Shown here in pieces: positions 10,232 through 23,014 of a stretch of 64,000 nucleotides of DNA. Location: the NCBI GenBank assembly GCA_003117195.1, contig BDSI01000088.1:434001-498000 (forward strand), given 5' to 3'. The stretch comes from Eudorina sp. 2006-703-Eu-15 (taxonomy: Eukaryota > Chlorophyta > Chlorophyceae > Chlamydomonadales > Volvocaceae). Position numbers and translations under genes: made by a program. The notes under the pieces were generated by a model, which searched no databases, was not told where the DNA came from, and worked only from the letters and a program-made list of their open reading frames with translations. Positions within the stretch are counted from its first letter, which is position 1. Every line of letters begins with the position of its first letter.

Positions 10232-12260
10232 ATGCACAATCGTATGTTAACGCAGAGTGTAACTATGTTGAAATTGCGCCAAGGAACCGTTGCCGCACCT
10301 GCACTCAGTAACCAAGGTTGCCTTCAGACAGCTCTTCAAGCACCACGAATATGGCTTCCTCATTCTCCCAAGAATCAACGCGCGTTGCTCAGGGTGTGTG
10401 CTGGAAAGGCCCGAGACGTTCGGGCCATGCCCATAAAGATCATCACAGTGTCAAAGGAGAACAGCAAGGGCGCCATTCTGTTTGCCAAGGAGTTGCTGGA
10501 AAAGCTTGAAAGGTCGGTAAACAATTGGGCCGGATCCCCTGGCCTTTCAGTGTCAAACGATGCAGTTGTGTGTCCTTAAGACCCAATGGAGTCGGCTCTC
10601 CTGGTTGTCAGCGGTACATGAACGATTGCCAAGTTTGCAGCTCAGCAATTGGTTTTTCCATTGTCGTTACGCGTCTTATGTGTCCTCAATCGCTTGACCA
10701 GTAAACCACGCTGTTGACCCAGGTGAACACGATGACGGCAATAGACAATAGCTCTATCCACGTTCAAATATGTGGGGTCCTTTCCCTGAGCATGTACATA
10801 GGTACGCGCCCGTGAGCACCGTCACTGTGAAACCCAACCCCCGAAACTCCGCTGACCCCGCGGTGCAACGAGAGACGGAGGGCGAAAAAGTGCTCAAGGC
10901 TTTGGACTCACGCGACTTCGTGGTGGTTCTGGACGAGCGCGGCAAGGAGGTGCGCGTCCGTCCAGTATACACCATCACACGGTGATTCGCTGCGTGTAGT
11001 GGTTGTGCAGAGCTAGCTCCTGTCTAGCGGCCTGGCGGCCCACCCCAACGGACGAATCCGGTGCCCATGCAGGCCCCCTATCCGCTGTCCGTATCCGCCA
11101 TGCACGGTGTGGGCGTTGTGCGGCCAGGTACATGATTAGCATGCGAAATGTAACGCGCAGCGTTTGGACACAGCGAATATCGTCTCGTCTCGTTTCGTTC
11201 GTTGACTCATGTGTGTAAGCGGCTGTCGCGGCTCGACCACAGCACTTCGAGCCGGCATCGTCCTCTGCAAGAATGCCCATCGCGTCTTCTCGTCCTGGCC
11301 GGCACGGCCCTGCCGTTCCTTTATGCTAACGCCTCGGCAACTAGTGCATCACCCCTGACCCCCTCCGGATTATCGGCAGCTCCGCAGTGAGGACCTGGCC
11401 AACCTGATTGCGGCGGCCGGCGACGAAGGCCGCCCGATGGCGTTCTGCATCGGCGGCCCGTACGGCCACAGTGATGCCGTACGCTCGCGGGCGGACCGCA
11501 TGGTGCGACTGTCTGCCATGGTCCTCAACCACCAGGCAAGCGGGACTTGGCCGCCAGGGTTACATCTTAGATGGGAGAGCTGGGCATGGCATTTTGGACT
11601 GGAAGGCCCCATCGAGGGCATATCGATGGAGATTATGGCACCTTGGCGCAAGGGCGGACGGACTGCGTGGACTGCGGGTGCCCGTGCATGCGTGTCCGTG
11701 TCAACACCCGCACGCAGGAGCGCTGCAGAAGGAAGGGCGGAAGTCCGGTCCCGCGTCCCGGCCGATGCACGCCCCAGTTGCATCGCGCCCTGCATCTCAA
11801 CAGGCCGTCTGGATGGGGGCACTCGGGGGAGACGGATGACAGCTGGCGGTGACGGGACCCGCGGTCGCGCGTCACAGCTGATCTTCCTGCTCGTCTGGCT
11901 CAGCTGTCGGCTCCTACGTGTGTCACAAGGGACCGCTGGGACGCGGCGCATGCCGCGAGCTCTCTCGAGGACGGTGCAGAAGCCCTGTCACCGCCGACAT
12001 ATGCTTTTTGCCCGCCCCGTCACACGAATGTGCCCCGGCATGCGGCCCGATCGTGAAGGTGGACCGTGTGTTTAGAAAACAAGCCCGCCCGACCGAACCC
12101 AGGTGCAGATATACTTCCCATATAAGGACCATGTGTGTGTGTGTGTGTGTGCGCGCGCCCTTGGCCCATGTGTGCTTGCTGACAGGTCGCCGTCGTGGTG
12201 CTGTTGGAGCAGCTGTACCGCGCCTGGACGATCCTGCGCGGTGTGCCGTACCACCACTGA
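10232..12260 (+). CDS. RlmH-like SPOUT rRNA methyltransferase, organelle-targeted
   Basis: Bacterial RlmH methylates N3 of a pseudouridine in helix 69 of 23S rRNA, using S-adenosylmethionine; plants keep a nuclear-encoded organellar homologue. Exons: 10232-10512, 10802-10949, 11380-11535, 12186-12260; frame closes at 219 residues. Residues about 1-65 look like a transit peptide. The core then starts with MPIKIITVSKEN and runs about 155 residues, the length of bacterial RlmH. It has ETEGEKVLKAL, FVVVLDERGKE, the SPOUT knot loop CIGGPYG, and the signature C-terminus LLEQLYRAWTILRGVPYHH. Intron 3 begins with GC, not GT (CACCAG/GCAAGC), and both flanking exons are conserved, so this is a true GC-AG intron. 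The alternative ATG at 10265 gives a shorter transit peptide. TGTAA at 10258-10262, inside this exon, may be the polyadenylation signal of the gene upstream. Confidence 0.9.
12132..12151. repeat. (GT)n microsatellite in RlmH-like intron 3
   Basis: About ten GT dinucleotides some 35 bases before the last acceptor of the RlmH-like gene. Confidence 0.9.
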
Positions 12261-13487
12261 CAGCCGCTTTCCTCGGAGCGCTGTTGTCGCCGGTTGGTGA
12301 GCTGCACGGCGGGCATCGGGAGCCAGGCCGAGTGTGATGTGCAGCTAGTGATAGATCTAAGTAGGAGCTGGTTGCTGACGATGGGACAGCCAGAGCCATG
12401 GCGCGCCCGCAGGCGCTGGCCCGGTATGTACCAAGCTGACCGCTTATGTACTGAAGACTAATGGTAACAAAGCGTTGCGGTGTCTGAATGCGCGACAGAG
12501 GTTCACGCACGGCTGGCGCAAAGAAACGCGCGCGTGTATACATTTAGTAATTCTCTGACGAGGAAGTGTGGCGGTGTGTTCCGGCCACGCGCCGATCGCC
12601 CAGCACGCCTGATCAGTAAGGCACGGCAGGGCACGGCGTCCATAGTGAGGCGCCTAAACGGCGAGTTGCTAATCTTTCGCGGAGTGCCCGGTGTCGGAAT
12701 GACCTAGATGGCGACAACCTGCGACACGACGTGACTGGGCGTGTGTCTGGGGCAAGCTGGCCGTGTGCCGAAGGAATGCACGGCGGTGCTACGCAGACCG
12801 TCACTGCTGCAGGGGAACTGGCCAAGATGCCCCGACATCTTGTGGTGATCTAATGTGATGCAGCCGGTGGGAGCCTGGGTAACGAGCACGACTGACTCTG
12901 TTGTGGCCGTACTTCGGTCAATCAATCCCTGTTGGCTGTTATGCTTTCCTTTGGGCGTGGCTAATGTGGGGGATTGATTTGGAAGCATGCGAAGTTTACG
13001 CGATTCCCTCGTTGACGTTTGTCAATATACGGTATAGATAGCTAATCAGCTGAGGTTGACGGTTGGCCAGCGATCAAATTTGACTTGTCAAGGGACGAAT
13101 GTTCATACGACTGAGACATGGAAAATGTCAAAAGGCGGCCACGCAGTAGGCACGCCATTCAGGGTGCTGAGCTCTTCCGTACACGTTAATGGTGCACCAT
13201 GCCATCCATGCCACCATCATCTTACATAATGCAATTTGTCAGCACTTAGAACGTGGCCATGATTACTGTAAATGAAGAACAACTCCCTGCTTGCTTTCAG
13301 TGGCATACCTTGGACGTGCTTGGATAAAAGAACGTTGTCGCAAACAGGCACTGCACATATTTTGCTCTTGTTTTGAAAAGATGAAATAAATCGGCAGCGT
13401 TAGCATGTGTTGCGGGCCTAGTTTCAGGGGACAGACAACGCACACAGTTTTCCTTCGGCAGTTGATGCTGTCTGGCACCGCACCGGA
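12261..13487. other. Intergenic, no recognised gene
   Basis: The 3' flank of the RlmH-like gene and following sequence. I see no conserved coding segment, repeat array or RNA gene. Confidence 0.4.
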
Positions 13488-14372
13488 ATGCCTCCAAAAG
13501 CAGTGACTCTTGCGGCATTTCTGCCAGCGCAGTTAAAGCCAACGGAGCAGGCTCCAGAATCGACCCCTGTTCCAAATGGACAGCCTCGGCCTCAGCGGTG
13601 CCGTTGCGAAGGACCTTTTGACTTATGCTGGCGATACCCAGCGGCAACTGCGAACGCAGCGTGCAAGCCCACATGGGACAGGCTACTCGCGCCTTTCCAG
13701 TTTAAAGGTCGCGAATGGACTATCGTTGAGTTGAGAAGCCTGTGGCCCCACACGGTCCAGGTACGGATGCTCTAGGATGCTCTAGGATGCACTCATTCGC
13801 AAATTTTTTCAGCGCGTGGGCGGAAGCAGCTTACAAAGCCTGCGGTCCTTCGCCCTACGTTTGCCGTGTCGGATGGTTGCGCCACCCTGAGGCATGATCG
13901 GACATTCTCCTCGTCATCCCGCAGGCCTTAAATGAGCGGCTCCAGAAGGGACGCATGGAGCGCACGCTGAAGGACGACTTGCAGGACGACCTGCAGGTAG
14001 CCACCGGGCCTTCGGAGGTTCGGGGGTGTACTCCTGGCATGGACATCCCGAGGCTGTGCGAGAGCGATGCTGGGCGCTGTCATGCACTGCACGCGTGTCC
14101 GCTGTGCCCTTGTCCCGCGCAGCTAGATGCGTGCCCCTTGTCCCGCGCAACTGCGTGACAGACTGGTGCCGTGTGGACCGGCAACCGATACCAGCTGCAC
14201 CACAACAACCTTCTCGCTGCGCTCGCTTGCCCGTCCTCGCCAGGTCATGGTGGACCTCATACAACACTCCTGCAAGCCGCACCCGCGACCTCCCCGTGCC
14301 GGCATGAAGGTGGGTGCCAGTGCCGCGACCGGGCATGCGGGGGCCGGCATGATGATGGTGGTAGCTGGGTGA
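13488..14372 (+). CDS. Possible small multi-exon gene, unrecognised
   Basis: Three open segments have exon-like borders but no family I recognise. One is an ATG-started frame from 13488 (MPPKAVTLAAFLPAQ...). The second is 13925-13996, flanked by CAG and GT, encoding a charged helix (ALNERLQKGRMERTLKDDLQ...). The third is 14247-14372, opening VMVDLIQHSCK and ending at a TGA. The last two join in phase. They could be a short gene or 5' exons of the ankyrin gene just downstream. The model is tentative and the junctions are not fixed; transcript data are lacking. Confidence 0.25.
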
Positions 14373-14743
14373 TGGGGTGCCTGTGCGGGCGTACTCCCCC
14401 ATGCTTGACTTTATCCACTTCTGTGGATTCCCCCCGTTGATGTGCCCATCCCTTTGGTAGTGTTGCCCCGCTGTATGTGCGCCTCTGCTTCCGTAGGTGA
14501 CTGTCTGGGTTGGGGTTCCGGCCCCCTCGATTTTTTGTTTGCGGCGGCGTTGAGGTTTGGGAGTACCTTGCCGCCTTGTCGGTGGGGCCCGCTGAGGTTC
14601 GCCCTGGTACGCATAAACCGTTGATCCCTCTTCCGGGTCCGCTGGCTGTAAATCTCATTCATGCATTCATGAAGATGGGTACCAATGCCGTACCGCGCAT
14701 GCATGCCCAGAACCCGCCAAAAGCCATCGGACGCTAGGCCGTC

Positions 14744-14769
14744 ATGGTTGCGGCGCAAGCAGCGTCGTC

Positions 14770-14800
<31 letters not shown>

Positions 14801-17800
14801 GGGGGGTGGGGATGCGGCGCCGAAATCCGCGATCTCGAGCTGCACTACATTCCTGCGCGGGCACAGCTGGCTCGTCTGGGGGAGGCAGCTCCGGGTGAAG
14901 CCTAAGCCTGTGGGGTCGATTCTCCGCCAACCCCGGGCATCGCCAGCCGCCGCGCCGCTGCCTATCTTCCCCCCCTCCCCCACCTTGCTGCATCCACCGT
15001 GCCTGACAGCTCTTACCGCACCGAGACCGCCGTCCAGCTCGCGCCGCCCTAAAACTGCAACCGCCCCGGTCGCGCACCTCACCTCACCTCACTGCCCTCC
15101 CCGCGCAGACGCTCATCGTCCAGGGCCGCATCCTGGCGGAAGCCATCGCCCAGGTGGGGCCGGGGGGGGGTGGAGAGGGAGGGGCGGTTAAATTGAAAAA
15201 AGGGGGGGTATGCACGTCAATCTCCACGTCGGCGGTTATCGGTTTGTTGCCTTTTTGCGGTTTCGCTGTCTTTATTGACAAAGTGGCGGGTTATTGACAA
15301 AGTGGCGTTTATGGGAAATTGGTAGACAGATTTAAAGCGGGCGGCGGGGGTTGACGTGGGGCCGCCGCCTCGGCCCGGTGCCGTGCCGCCGTGGGCCGTG
15401 CGCGTCCATCCGTCAGCCCAGGGGCCAAAGACGTCCCTTCCGCCTCCCCTTACTGCAGGCCATCACTGCTTTCCATTGCCGCTCCTGCCGGCGCTCTCTC
15501 GCCGTACGCACCCACCCCCCGCACCCGCACCCGCACCCTCGCGCCCGCCCACGTGCCCACACGCCACCGAACAGAAACTCTCGTGTCCGCGCGCGCCCCG
15601 GGTCTGGCCGCCCCCCGTTCCCCCGCTCCCCCGCCCCGTCGTCGTCGTCGTCGCTGGCAATCCATGGTACTGTACTGTACCAATTGTTTCCAGGCGAACC
15701 GTCGCTCTGGGCGCCGCGCAGTTTGCAATGTCTACAAATATCCTTCCCCCCGCCCCTTCCCCCCGCCCCCGGCCCCGCCCCTCCTCCAGGACGCCCTGTT
15801 CCAGCTCGACCCCTCCGACCCCTCCGCGCCCCGCCCCGACCGCGACTTGGTGGACCTGATCAACCGGCTTCGGGAGCACCACCCCGCCTCCCTGCTGGCG
15901 CCCGCGCTGCACGTCCTGCGCACGCTGGGCAACACGGCCGTGCACCTGGACCGCGACAGTGCCCGGCTGACGGACGGCGAGATCGGCGACGCGGCGGCGG
16001 TGTGCTGTCGCTTCGTGGTGCTGGTGGTGGACGCGTACATGCAGATGTGCGCCAACCTGCACAAGCACGAGGAGACGGAGGTGGGTGGGGGTGGCACGAG
16101 GAGACGGAGGTGGGTGGGGGTGGCACGAGGAGACGGAGGTGGGTGGGGGTGGCACGAGGAGACGGAGGTGGGTGGGAGTGGCACGAGGAGACGGAGGTGG
16201 GGGTGGAACTACTACGCAATAGGTAATTGTTTCGCGATTTCGCTATCTTTGTTGACATTAAGGGGGCGAGAGGGGCAGTAGGGACGAGAGTCAACGGCCG
16301 ATTCGCACACATGCACCGGTACGAGGATGCGGAAATTGTCTGATGGCGGGTGGTGGGTCGCCCACGGGCATGCTGCCGCAACTGACTGTGCCAGTGTACC
16401 TGGGGGCCTCGCCCTGACAGGAGGCCCTGGCGCAGCCGCTGCTGGAGGCCCCCGTGGCGCCCATCCCGGCGCCCAACGTGCTGCTGCGGCCGCGCGAAGC
16501 CGCCCCGCCACAGCAGCTTCACCGGCCCCGCCGCCGCCGGCGCCGCCGCCGCAAGGAGAGGTTCCCGCCGGTGGCCCCGCGGTGACCGGCCCGCCCGCGA
16601 CGGCGCACCCACCTCCAGTCGCGGCGGCGGCGCCGCCGCCGCCGCGGAGTACGGCGCCCCCGTCGGCGCCGCCGGTGCTGCTCCTGGCCAGGCCGGCGGG
16701 GGGCTCGTTCCGGGCCGCCGGTGCGGACGGCGGCGGCGTGGACGACGAGCTGGTGCCCTCATCTGGCAACGCGCGCAGTGGGGGGAGCAGCGGCGGCGCG
16801 AGCGCCTGCAGCGCCGCCGGAGCCGGCAGCGGCGGCGGCGGCCACCGGCGCTCCTGCGGCGGGTCGGCCGACGGCACGACAGCCCGCGTGCCGTACAGCC
16901 TTGTCTCAAATGACTGGACTGCTGCCGTACAGCCCCACACCCACGCGGCTGGCCCTGCGGGCGGCGGCGTCGGGTGCGGAACTGTCTGGGGGGGTGGCGG
17001 CGGTGGGAGCAGCCCCGGCGACCCCCACCACCAGCTGGGCAGCCGGGGGTGGTGGCCGCCGGCGGCCGCCGCGTCGACGTTTGGGCTGCCCCGCGCGGAT
17101 GGCGACGGACAAGTCCCGGCAATGGGGCCGGCACTGCCGCCGGCGCAGCTGCAGCCGCCGGCGCTGCTGCCGTATGGGCCACCGGCCTCGAACTGGGCCG
17201 CTGGGCAAGCAGGCCCGCCCAGCCTGGCAACGCATGACAGCAGCGGTGCGAGGGGTGGCAGCAGCGGCGGTATGAGCTACCCGGGCCCCGAAGGGAGCTT
17301 GGCACCGCCGCCGCCGCTCCCGCAGCATCTGCTGCAGGCGCTTGGCTCCGCCCACTCCCTCGGAACCCACCTCACAGCGCCCTACGCCTTCACAGCAGCT
17401 GCCTCCGCGATCTCCGCCGCCTCCGGAACCGCCTCGCCGCCCACTAGGTCCACATCAGCCGTGTCCACCGCGATGAGCGCGGCGCACTTGTTTCCGCCGG
17501 CGACAACGACTGCCGCGGCGGCCGTCGGTCAAACCGACCCGTGGGTCCCGCAGGGCTCCGACCCCCCTGCCGGCGGCTCGCCCCGCCGCTTCCCCATCTC
17601 CCTCACGAACGGCGACGCCAACGGCGACTGCCTCCTCCCCGTCATCCGCGGGGGCTCTCCGACGGCGGCAAGGCGCGGCCAGTCAACGTGCAGTCAACCG
17701 CCCTCCCAACCGCGCCCGTCCGCACCCCAGCCGCAGCTCCACGCAACGCTGCAGCCCTACCAGCCCCTCAATCAGCCGCAGCAACAGCTGCCGCAGGAAC

Positions 17801-19465
17801 AACAGCAACATCAACAACAGCTGCCAGGCCCGGGTCCCGGGCCGGCGCCCGGGTCCGTCGCCTCCGCGCAGCCGGCGATGAGCGCCGCGGAGGCCTCTAA
17901 ACGGCTGTTGCAGCTGTGCGCCACGGCGCAGGCGCCGCCGGCTGCCAAGGTGGAGGCCCTGCTGCGGGCGGGCGCGTCGTTGAGCTTCACCGACAAGGTG
18001 GGCAGCGGCGGGGTGGCGAGGCGTGGGACGGCGTGCGGGGGACCTGCTGTACATGTGCGCCCAAGCTCTGCTGTCCCCTTGTCTGTCTCCCGCCCCTAAT
18101 CGTGGCACCCCGCGCCCCCAGCGCTTGTCCCCAACCGTCGTTTGCCCGGGCCGTCTGTGTGCCCGCGGCCGCACAGCGGCCGGCCCTGCTCTGCACCTCA
18201 CCTGGCTTTCCTGTTGCCGGTCGAAGCGCGCAACCGTCAGCAACTGTCTTAACCACCTTTCCAACCCTCTCCTGTCTCCGCGGCTACCCCCTCCCCCCCC
18301 GCCCCCCCGCGACCCGGTCCCTCCCGCCCGCCCGCCCGCCCGCCCGCCCGGCCCACGCAGTCCGGCATGACGGCGCTGCACATGGCCTGCTACTGGAGCC
18401 ACGCGGCGGCCGCCCGGCGGCTGCTGGAGGTGCACCCGGGGGCGGCCGCCGCGGCGGACCGGGAGGGGCGCACCCCGCTGTGGGTGGCCAGCCAGCGGGG
18501 CCACGGGGAGCTGGTGGAGCTGCTGCTGGGGAGGGGGCCAGGGGGCGACCAGGTGGACGTCGCGAGTGCGGTAAGGAAAGGGAGCGGCGTGCGGGTAGCC
18601 CTTTGGAGTCCCTTTTTGAGCCCTTTTGAGCCCTTTTGAGTCGCTTTTGATTCCCTTTGAGAGTCCCATTTTCGGTCGTATCTGTCGCTGTGGTCTATCG
18701 CGCAGACCGGTGTGACGCCGCTGCGGGTGGCCGCCGCCCAGGGCCACACCCAGGTGGTGGCGGCGCTGCTGAAGGCGGGCGCCAACGTGGACGCGGCCGA
18801 TAAGGTGGGAGTGCGGGGGGCCTGAAGGGATGGGAAGGGAAGGGATAGAGAGGGAAGGAGGACGGGAGGGAGGGTCGCTTTCGGCAGCTGGGGTCTGCGC
18901 TGCGGTTCGGTCTCCCTCTGGCCGCGGTCAGTCGGGTGCAGCGGCCCGGTTGCGATTCGGTGGCGATTCGGTGTGGGCATGAGCCCTCATGGAATGGCAG
19001 ATCTTTTTCGTCCCCACGGCGCGTTCAACGCAGCCAGTCTGCCCGGCGGACCTCCCCTAGCGGACCTCCCCTTGCCGTTGACGCCCACCCCAACCCCCTG
19101 GCACCCCCGGCGGCCCTCCCGTCCCGCCCCGCCTACATAACATAACGCCCATATCATACCACCACCCGCGCCAGGACGGCTACACGCCGCTGTACGTGGC
19201 CGCGGCGCGCAGCCAGCTGGAGGTGGTGCGGCTGCTGCTGGCGGCTGGCCCCGCCGTGGACCGCTCCGACCGAGCCGGCCGCACGCCGCTGTGGGCGGCG
19301 CTGCACCCGGGCGGCGCCGCCAAGGCGGAGGCCTGCCCGGAGCGCCGCGCCGCGGTGGTGCGCGCGCTGCTGGCCGCGGGCGCGGACGTGTACCTGCTGA
19401 CGGATGCGCGCGACCGGGACTACTGCTGGCAGCTGCTGGCGCAGAGCATCGCGGCCGGGGAATGA
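14744..19465 (+). CDS. DUF4145/HEPN-like plus ankyrin-repeat protein
   Basis: Supported exons: 15109-15153, 15790-16080 (or longer), 16421-17997, 18361-18570, 18706-18804, 19175-19465. A plausible first exon starts at ATG 14744 with a Ser run and AEIRDLELHYIPARAQLARL, but its junction to 15109 is one base out of phase, so an exon may be missing. Residues from TLIVQGRILAEAIAQ through DLVDLINRLREHH to LRTLGNTAVHLDRD match the helical DUF4145-type (HEPN-related) domain with its GNxxxH motif. A low-complexity Pro/Ala/Gly/Gln linker of about 500 residues follows. At least four ankyrin units come next (MTALHMACYWSHAAAARRLL, TPLWVASQRGHGELVELLL, TPLRVAAAQGHTQVVAALL, TPLYVAAARSQLEVVRLLL), ending SIAAGE. 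Ankyrin repeats bind other proteins; the partner is unknown. The donor after HEETE lies in a 29-base repeat, and its register decides whether the linker and ankyrin frame is reached. Confidence 0.7.
14764..14800. repeat. (TCG)n trinucleotide array
   Basis: A run of about a dozen TCG/TCC triplets. If ATG 14744 is the start of the ankyrin gene, this encodes a poly-Ser tract. Confidence 0.85.
15234..15290. repeat. Dispersed repeat copy A (TTTCGCTGTCTTTATTGACA family)
   Basis: Lies in an intron of the ankyrin gene. It shares GGTTATCGGTTTGTTGC and TTGCGGTTTCGCTGTCTTTA with the copy at 20304. A 19-base tandem echo (TTATTGACAAAGTGGCG) follows at 15292-15309. Confidence 0.75.
16066..16200. repeat. 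29-base minisatellite copying an exon end and splice donor
   Basis: The last 15 bases of the exon ending at 16080 (CACGAGGAGACGGAG) plus the following GTGGGT donor are repeated in tandem with a 29-base period. Potential donors fall at 16081, 16110, 16139, 16168 and 16197. Copies are nearly identical; one has A for G. Confidence 0.9.
16222..16262. repeat. Dispersed repeat copy B, diverged
   Basis: Contains GCGATTTCGCTATCTTTG and TTGACA, matching copies at 15234 and 20304 with several substitutions. It lies in the intron directly after the 29-base minisatellite. Confidence 0.5.
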
Positions 19466-19589
19466 GGTGACCCGAGTCGCCGCCGTCCCCACCGCCGTGG
19501 CCGCGGCGCCCGTGCGCCCCGCGCGGGGCCCCGCGCCACCGCCACCGCCACCGCCGCGCGGCTCCGCCCGTACCCCGCGGGCACCGTCT

Positions 19590-19660
19590 GCGCCACCACC
19601 ACCACCAGCATCACCACCACCACCACCACCAGCATCACCACCACCACCAGCATCACCAGC
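19590..19660. repeat. (CAC)n with interspersed AGCAT, 3' flank of ankyrin gene
   Basis: A run of CACCAC units broken regularly by CAGCAT, just downstream of the ankyrin stop codon, probably in its 3' untranslated region. Confidence 0.85.
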
Positions 19661-20303
19661 ATGCGCCTCTCCACCCTCATCCGCCTTGGATCGCGTGCAG
19701 CCCACCCAGGGGCAAAAGGCAGCCCGGTCGACCGCATGCAGCCGACGCGAGGCGGTCCCTGCAGCTCACACCCCTCCCCCGCGGTGGGGGACAGGCGGGT
19801 AATCCAGCGGGTAATCCGGTAGAGCCCCCCCCCCTCCCGAGAAATCAACCAAGGAGCCGGGGCGATGGGAGCTGACCCGCCCCGCCTCCGGGCCCCCCGC
19901 AAACAAACAAACGAACAAATGGCGCGGATTCGGAACAGCGTCCGTCGCCGCAAGCACCGCCGGGCGCTGCGGGCGGACATCCCACGCCCGTCACCCGGCG
20001 GGCCCCCCGTGGCCTGGACAGACCGTGTCTGCCGCGCAGCAGGTGCTTGGATCGATTCCGCGTCGGGGGGGGCCTGCGTGTCGCCCACACCGGCTGCCGG
20101 CCGCCGCCCTGGGGACGGTTGCGCCACTGCCGCCGCGATGGCCACCCGTACCACCCGGCCAACCAACCACCGCACCTGCATCGACGTGTGCTGTGGTCGT
20201 ACGGGTCCGGGTTGTGTCGTACTGACCTGAGCTCAGAGGAAGAGCTCTTTCGGGCTTACCGGCCCCCTCGGCCTTGGGTCGCAGCCCGGGGTGTGGGTTG
20301 CAG

Positions 20304-20352
20304 CGGTTATCGGTTTGTTGCTCTTTTGCGGTTTCGCTGTCTTTATTGACAG
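20304..20352. repeat. Dispersed repeat copy C (TTTCGCTGTCTTTATTGACA family)
   Basis: Nearly identical to copy A at 15234 over about 48 bases (GGTTATCGGTTTGTTGC, then GCGGTTTCGCTGTCTTTATT). It lies downstream of the ankyrin gene. The same family is therefore present on both sides of and within that gene. Confidence 0.75.
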
Positions 20353-21452
20353 AAAGGGGGTTGCAGCGACCGCCCCGGGAGGGGTTGCGCCAGGTAGGGC
20401 TGCAGCGGGAGTCACGCGAGATGAAGGGCCGCCGCGGCCGGGGCGCATCCAGCAGTGCGAGCGCCTGGCCTGCCCTGCACCGACGGCGGGGCGCCGCCGT
20501 CTCTGGAGGTCTGTCTCTGGCTCCTTGGGTGGCTCGAGGTACGGAGGTCCTCTCTCTGTGTGCAACTTATGCGTCTCCATATTCGGCCGCCGTCCAGGAG
20601 ATCTGATCTCTCTCACGTGGCCGTTTTTTTTCATACACCGGATACGGTAGACCGGTGGTCATGGGGACACTGTTGGTTTGCCTTTATCACCCACTTGGCA
20701 CACTCCCTCGCGTGCCCACGGGTAAGCGCATCCAACGCATGGCTCTGTGAGGACGTGTAGGAAGAGTAGCACGACGGGTACGGCGTGACGGCCATCCGTG
20801 GGGCGTTGATGCGCACCTCGCGTTGGCGGGGTTGGCACGGTGCGCGGGCGGGATGGTCCTTGCATCCTGACATGTTGGGATGAAATGAGAGCGTGCGCAC
20901 GAATGGGTCCCCTTGATGCTGGAAGTCATTGTTGGTATAGTCAGGTGTAGTATCGTTAGCCCCTACAGAACGATGATGCTCCAGGATACACGACGCGCGC
21001 GCGTACATGCTGCGTACCGCACATTGCGGATCATGATAGTAAATGTGATTACGAGGATTTGATACACTCGTGTCGAGTTTGAATGCGCTGCTCTGTCGGA
21101 GATCGTCCGCCCTGAAGTCGTTTGAACCTGTTTGTACTCGTGGCACAACCGTCCTTCGCAAACGGCCGGCTTCATGTACGGACACGTGTACGAACAGAGG
21201 ACACGTGTACGGACAGACACTGTTCCGCATGCATTCATGCAATTACGTCGACACTTTGCATAGTGCCCCATCCAGCTGCGTACGGTACATAACACCAGCT
21301 GCTTGATGTTCCATCACCTAAATGTAGAACAATCGTCCCTCAGCCGACATCCCGCCTGTAGCGCTGCCAGCAACGGGCGCCGGCGTCCCAGCCTGGCATC
21401 ACGCCGAGACTTAACACGCCCCTCTCATCCGGGCTTCGCTCGGGACACCATC

Positions 21453-23014
<1,562 letters not shown>

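Larger units (their letters stand above)
19466..21452. other. Intergenic between ankyrin gene and RBBP9-like gene
   Basis: Starts with the 3' flank of the ankyrin gene, which includes a CAC/CAT-rich array (about 19590-19660) and a GC-rich stretch. A dispersed repeat copy lies at 20304-20352. After about 20600 the base composition drops and nothing recognisable remains. No gene found. Confidence 0.4.

Noticed and set aside
15860..17305. 481-codon minus frame opposite the ankyrin gene
   Set aside because: Antisense shadow of GC-rich coding DNA; Arg/Pro-rich with no domain.
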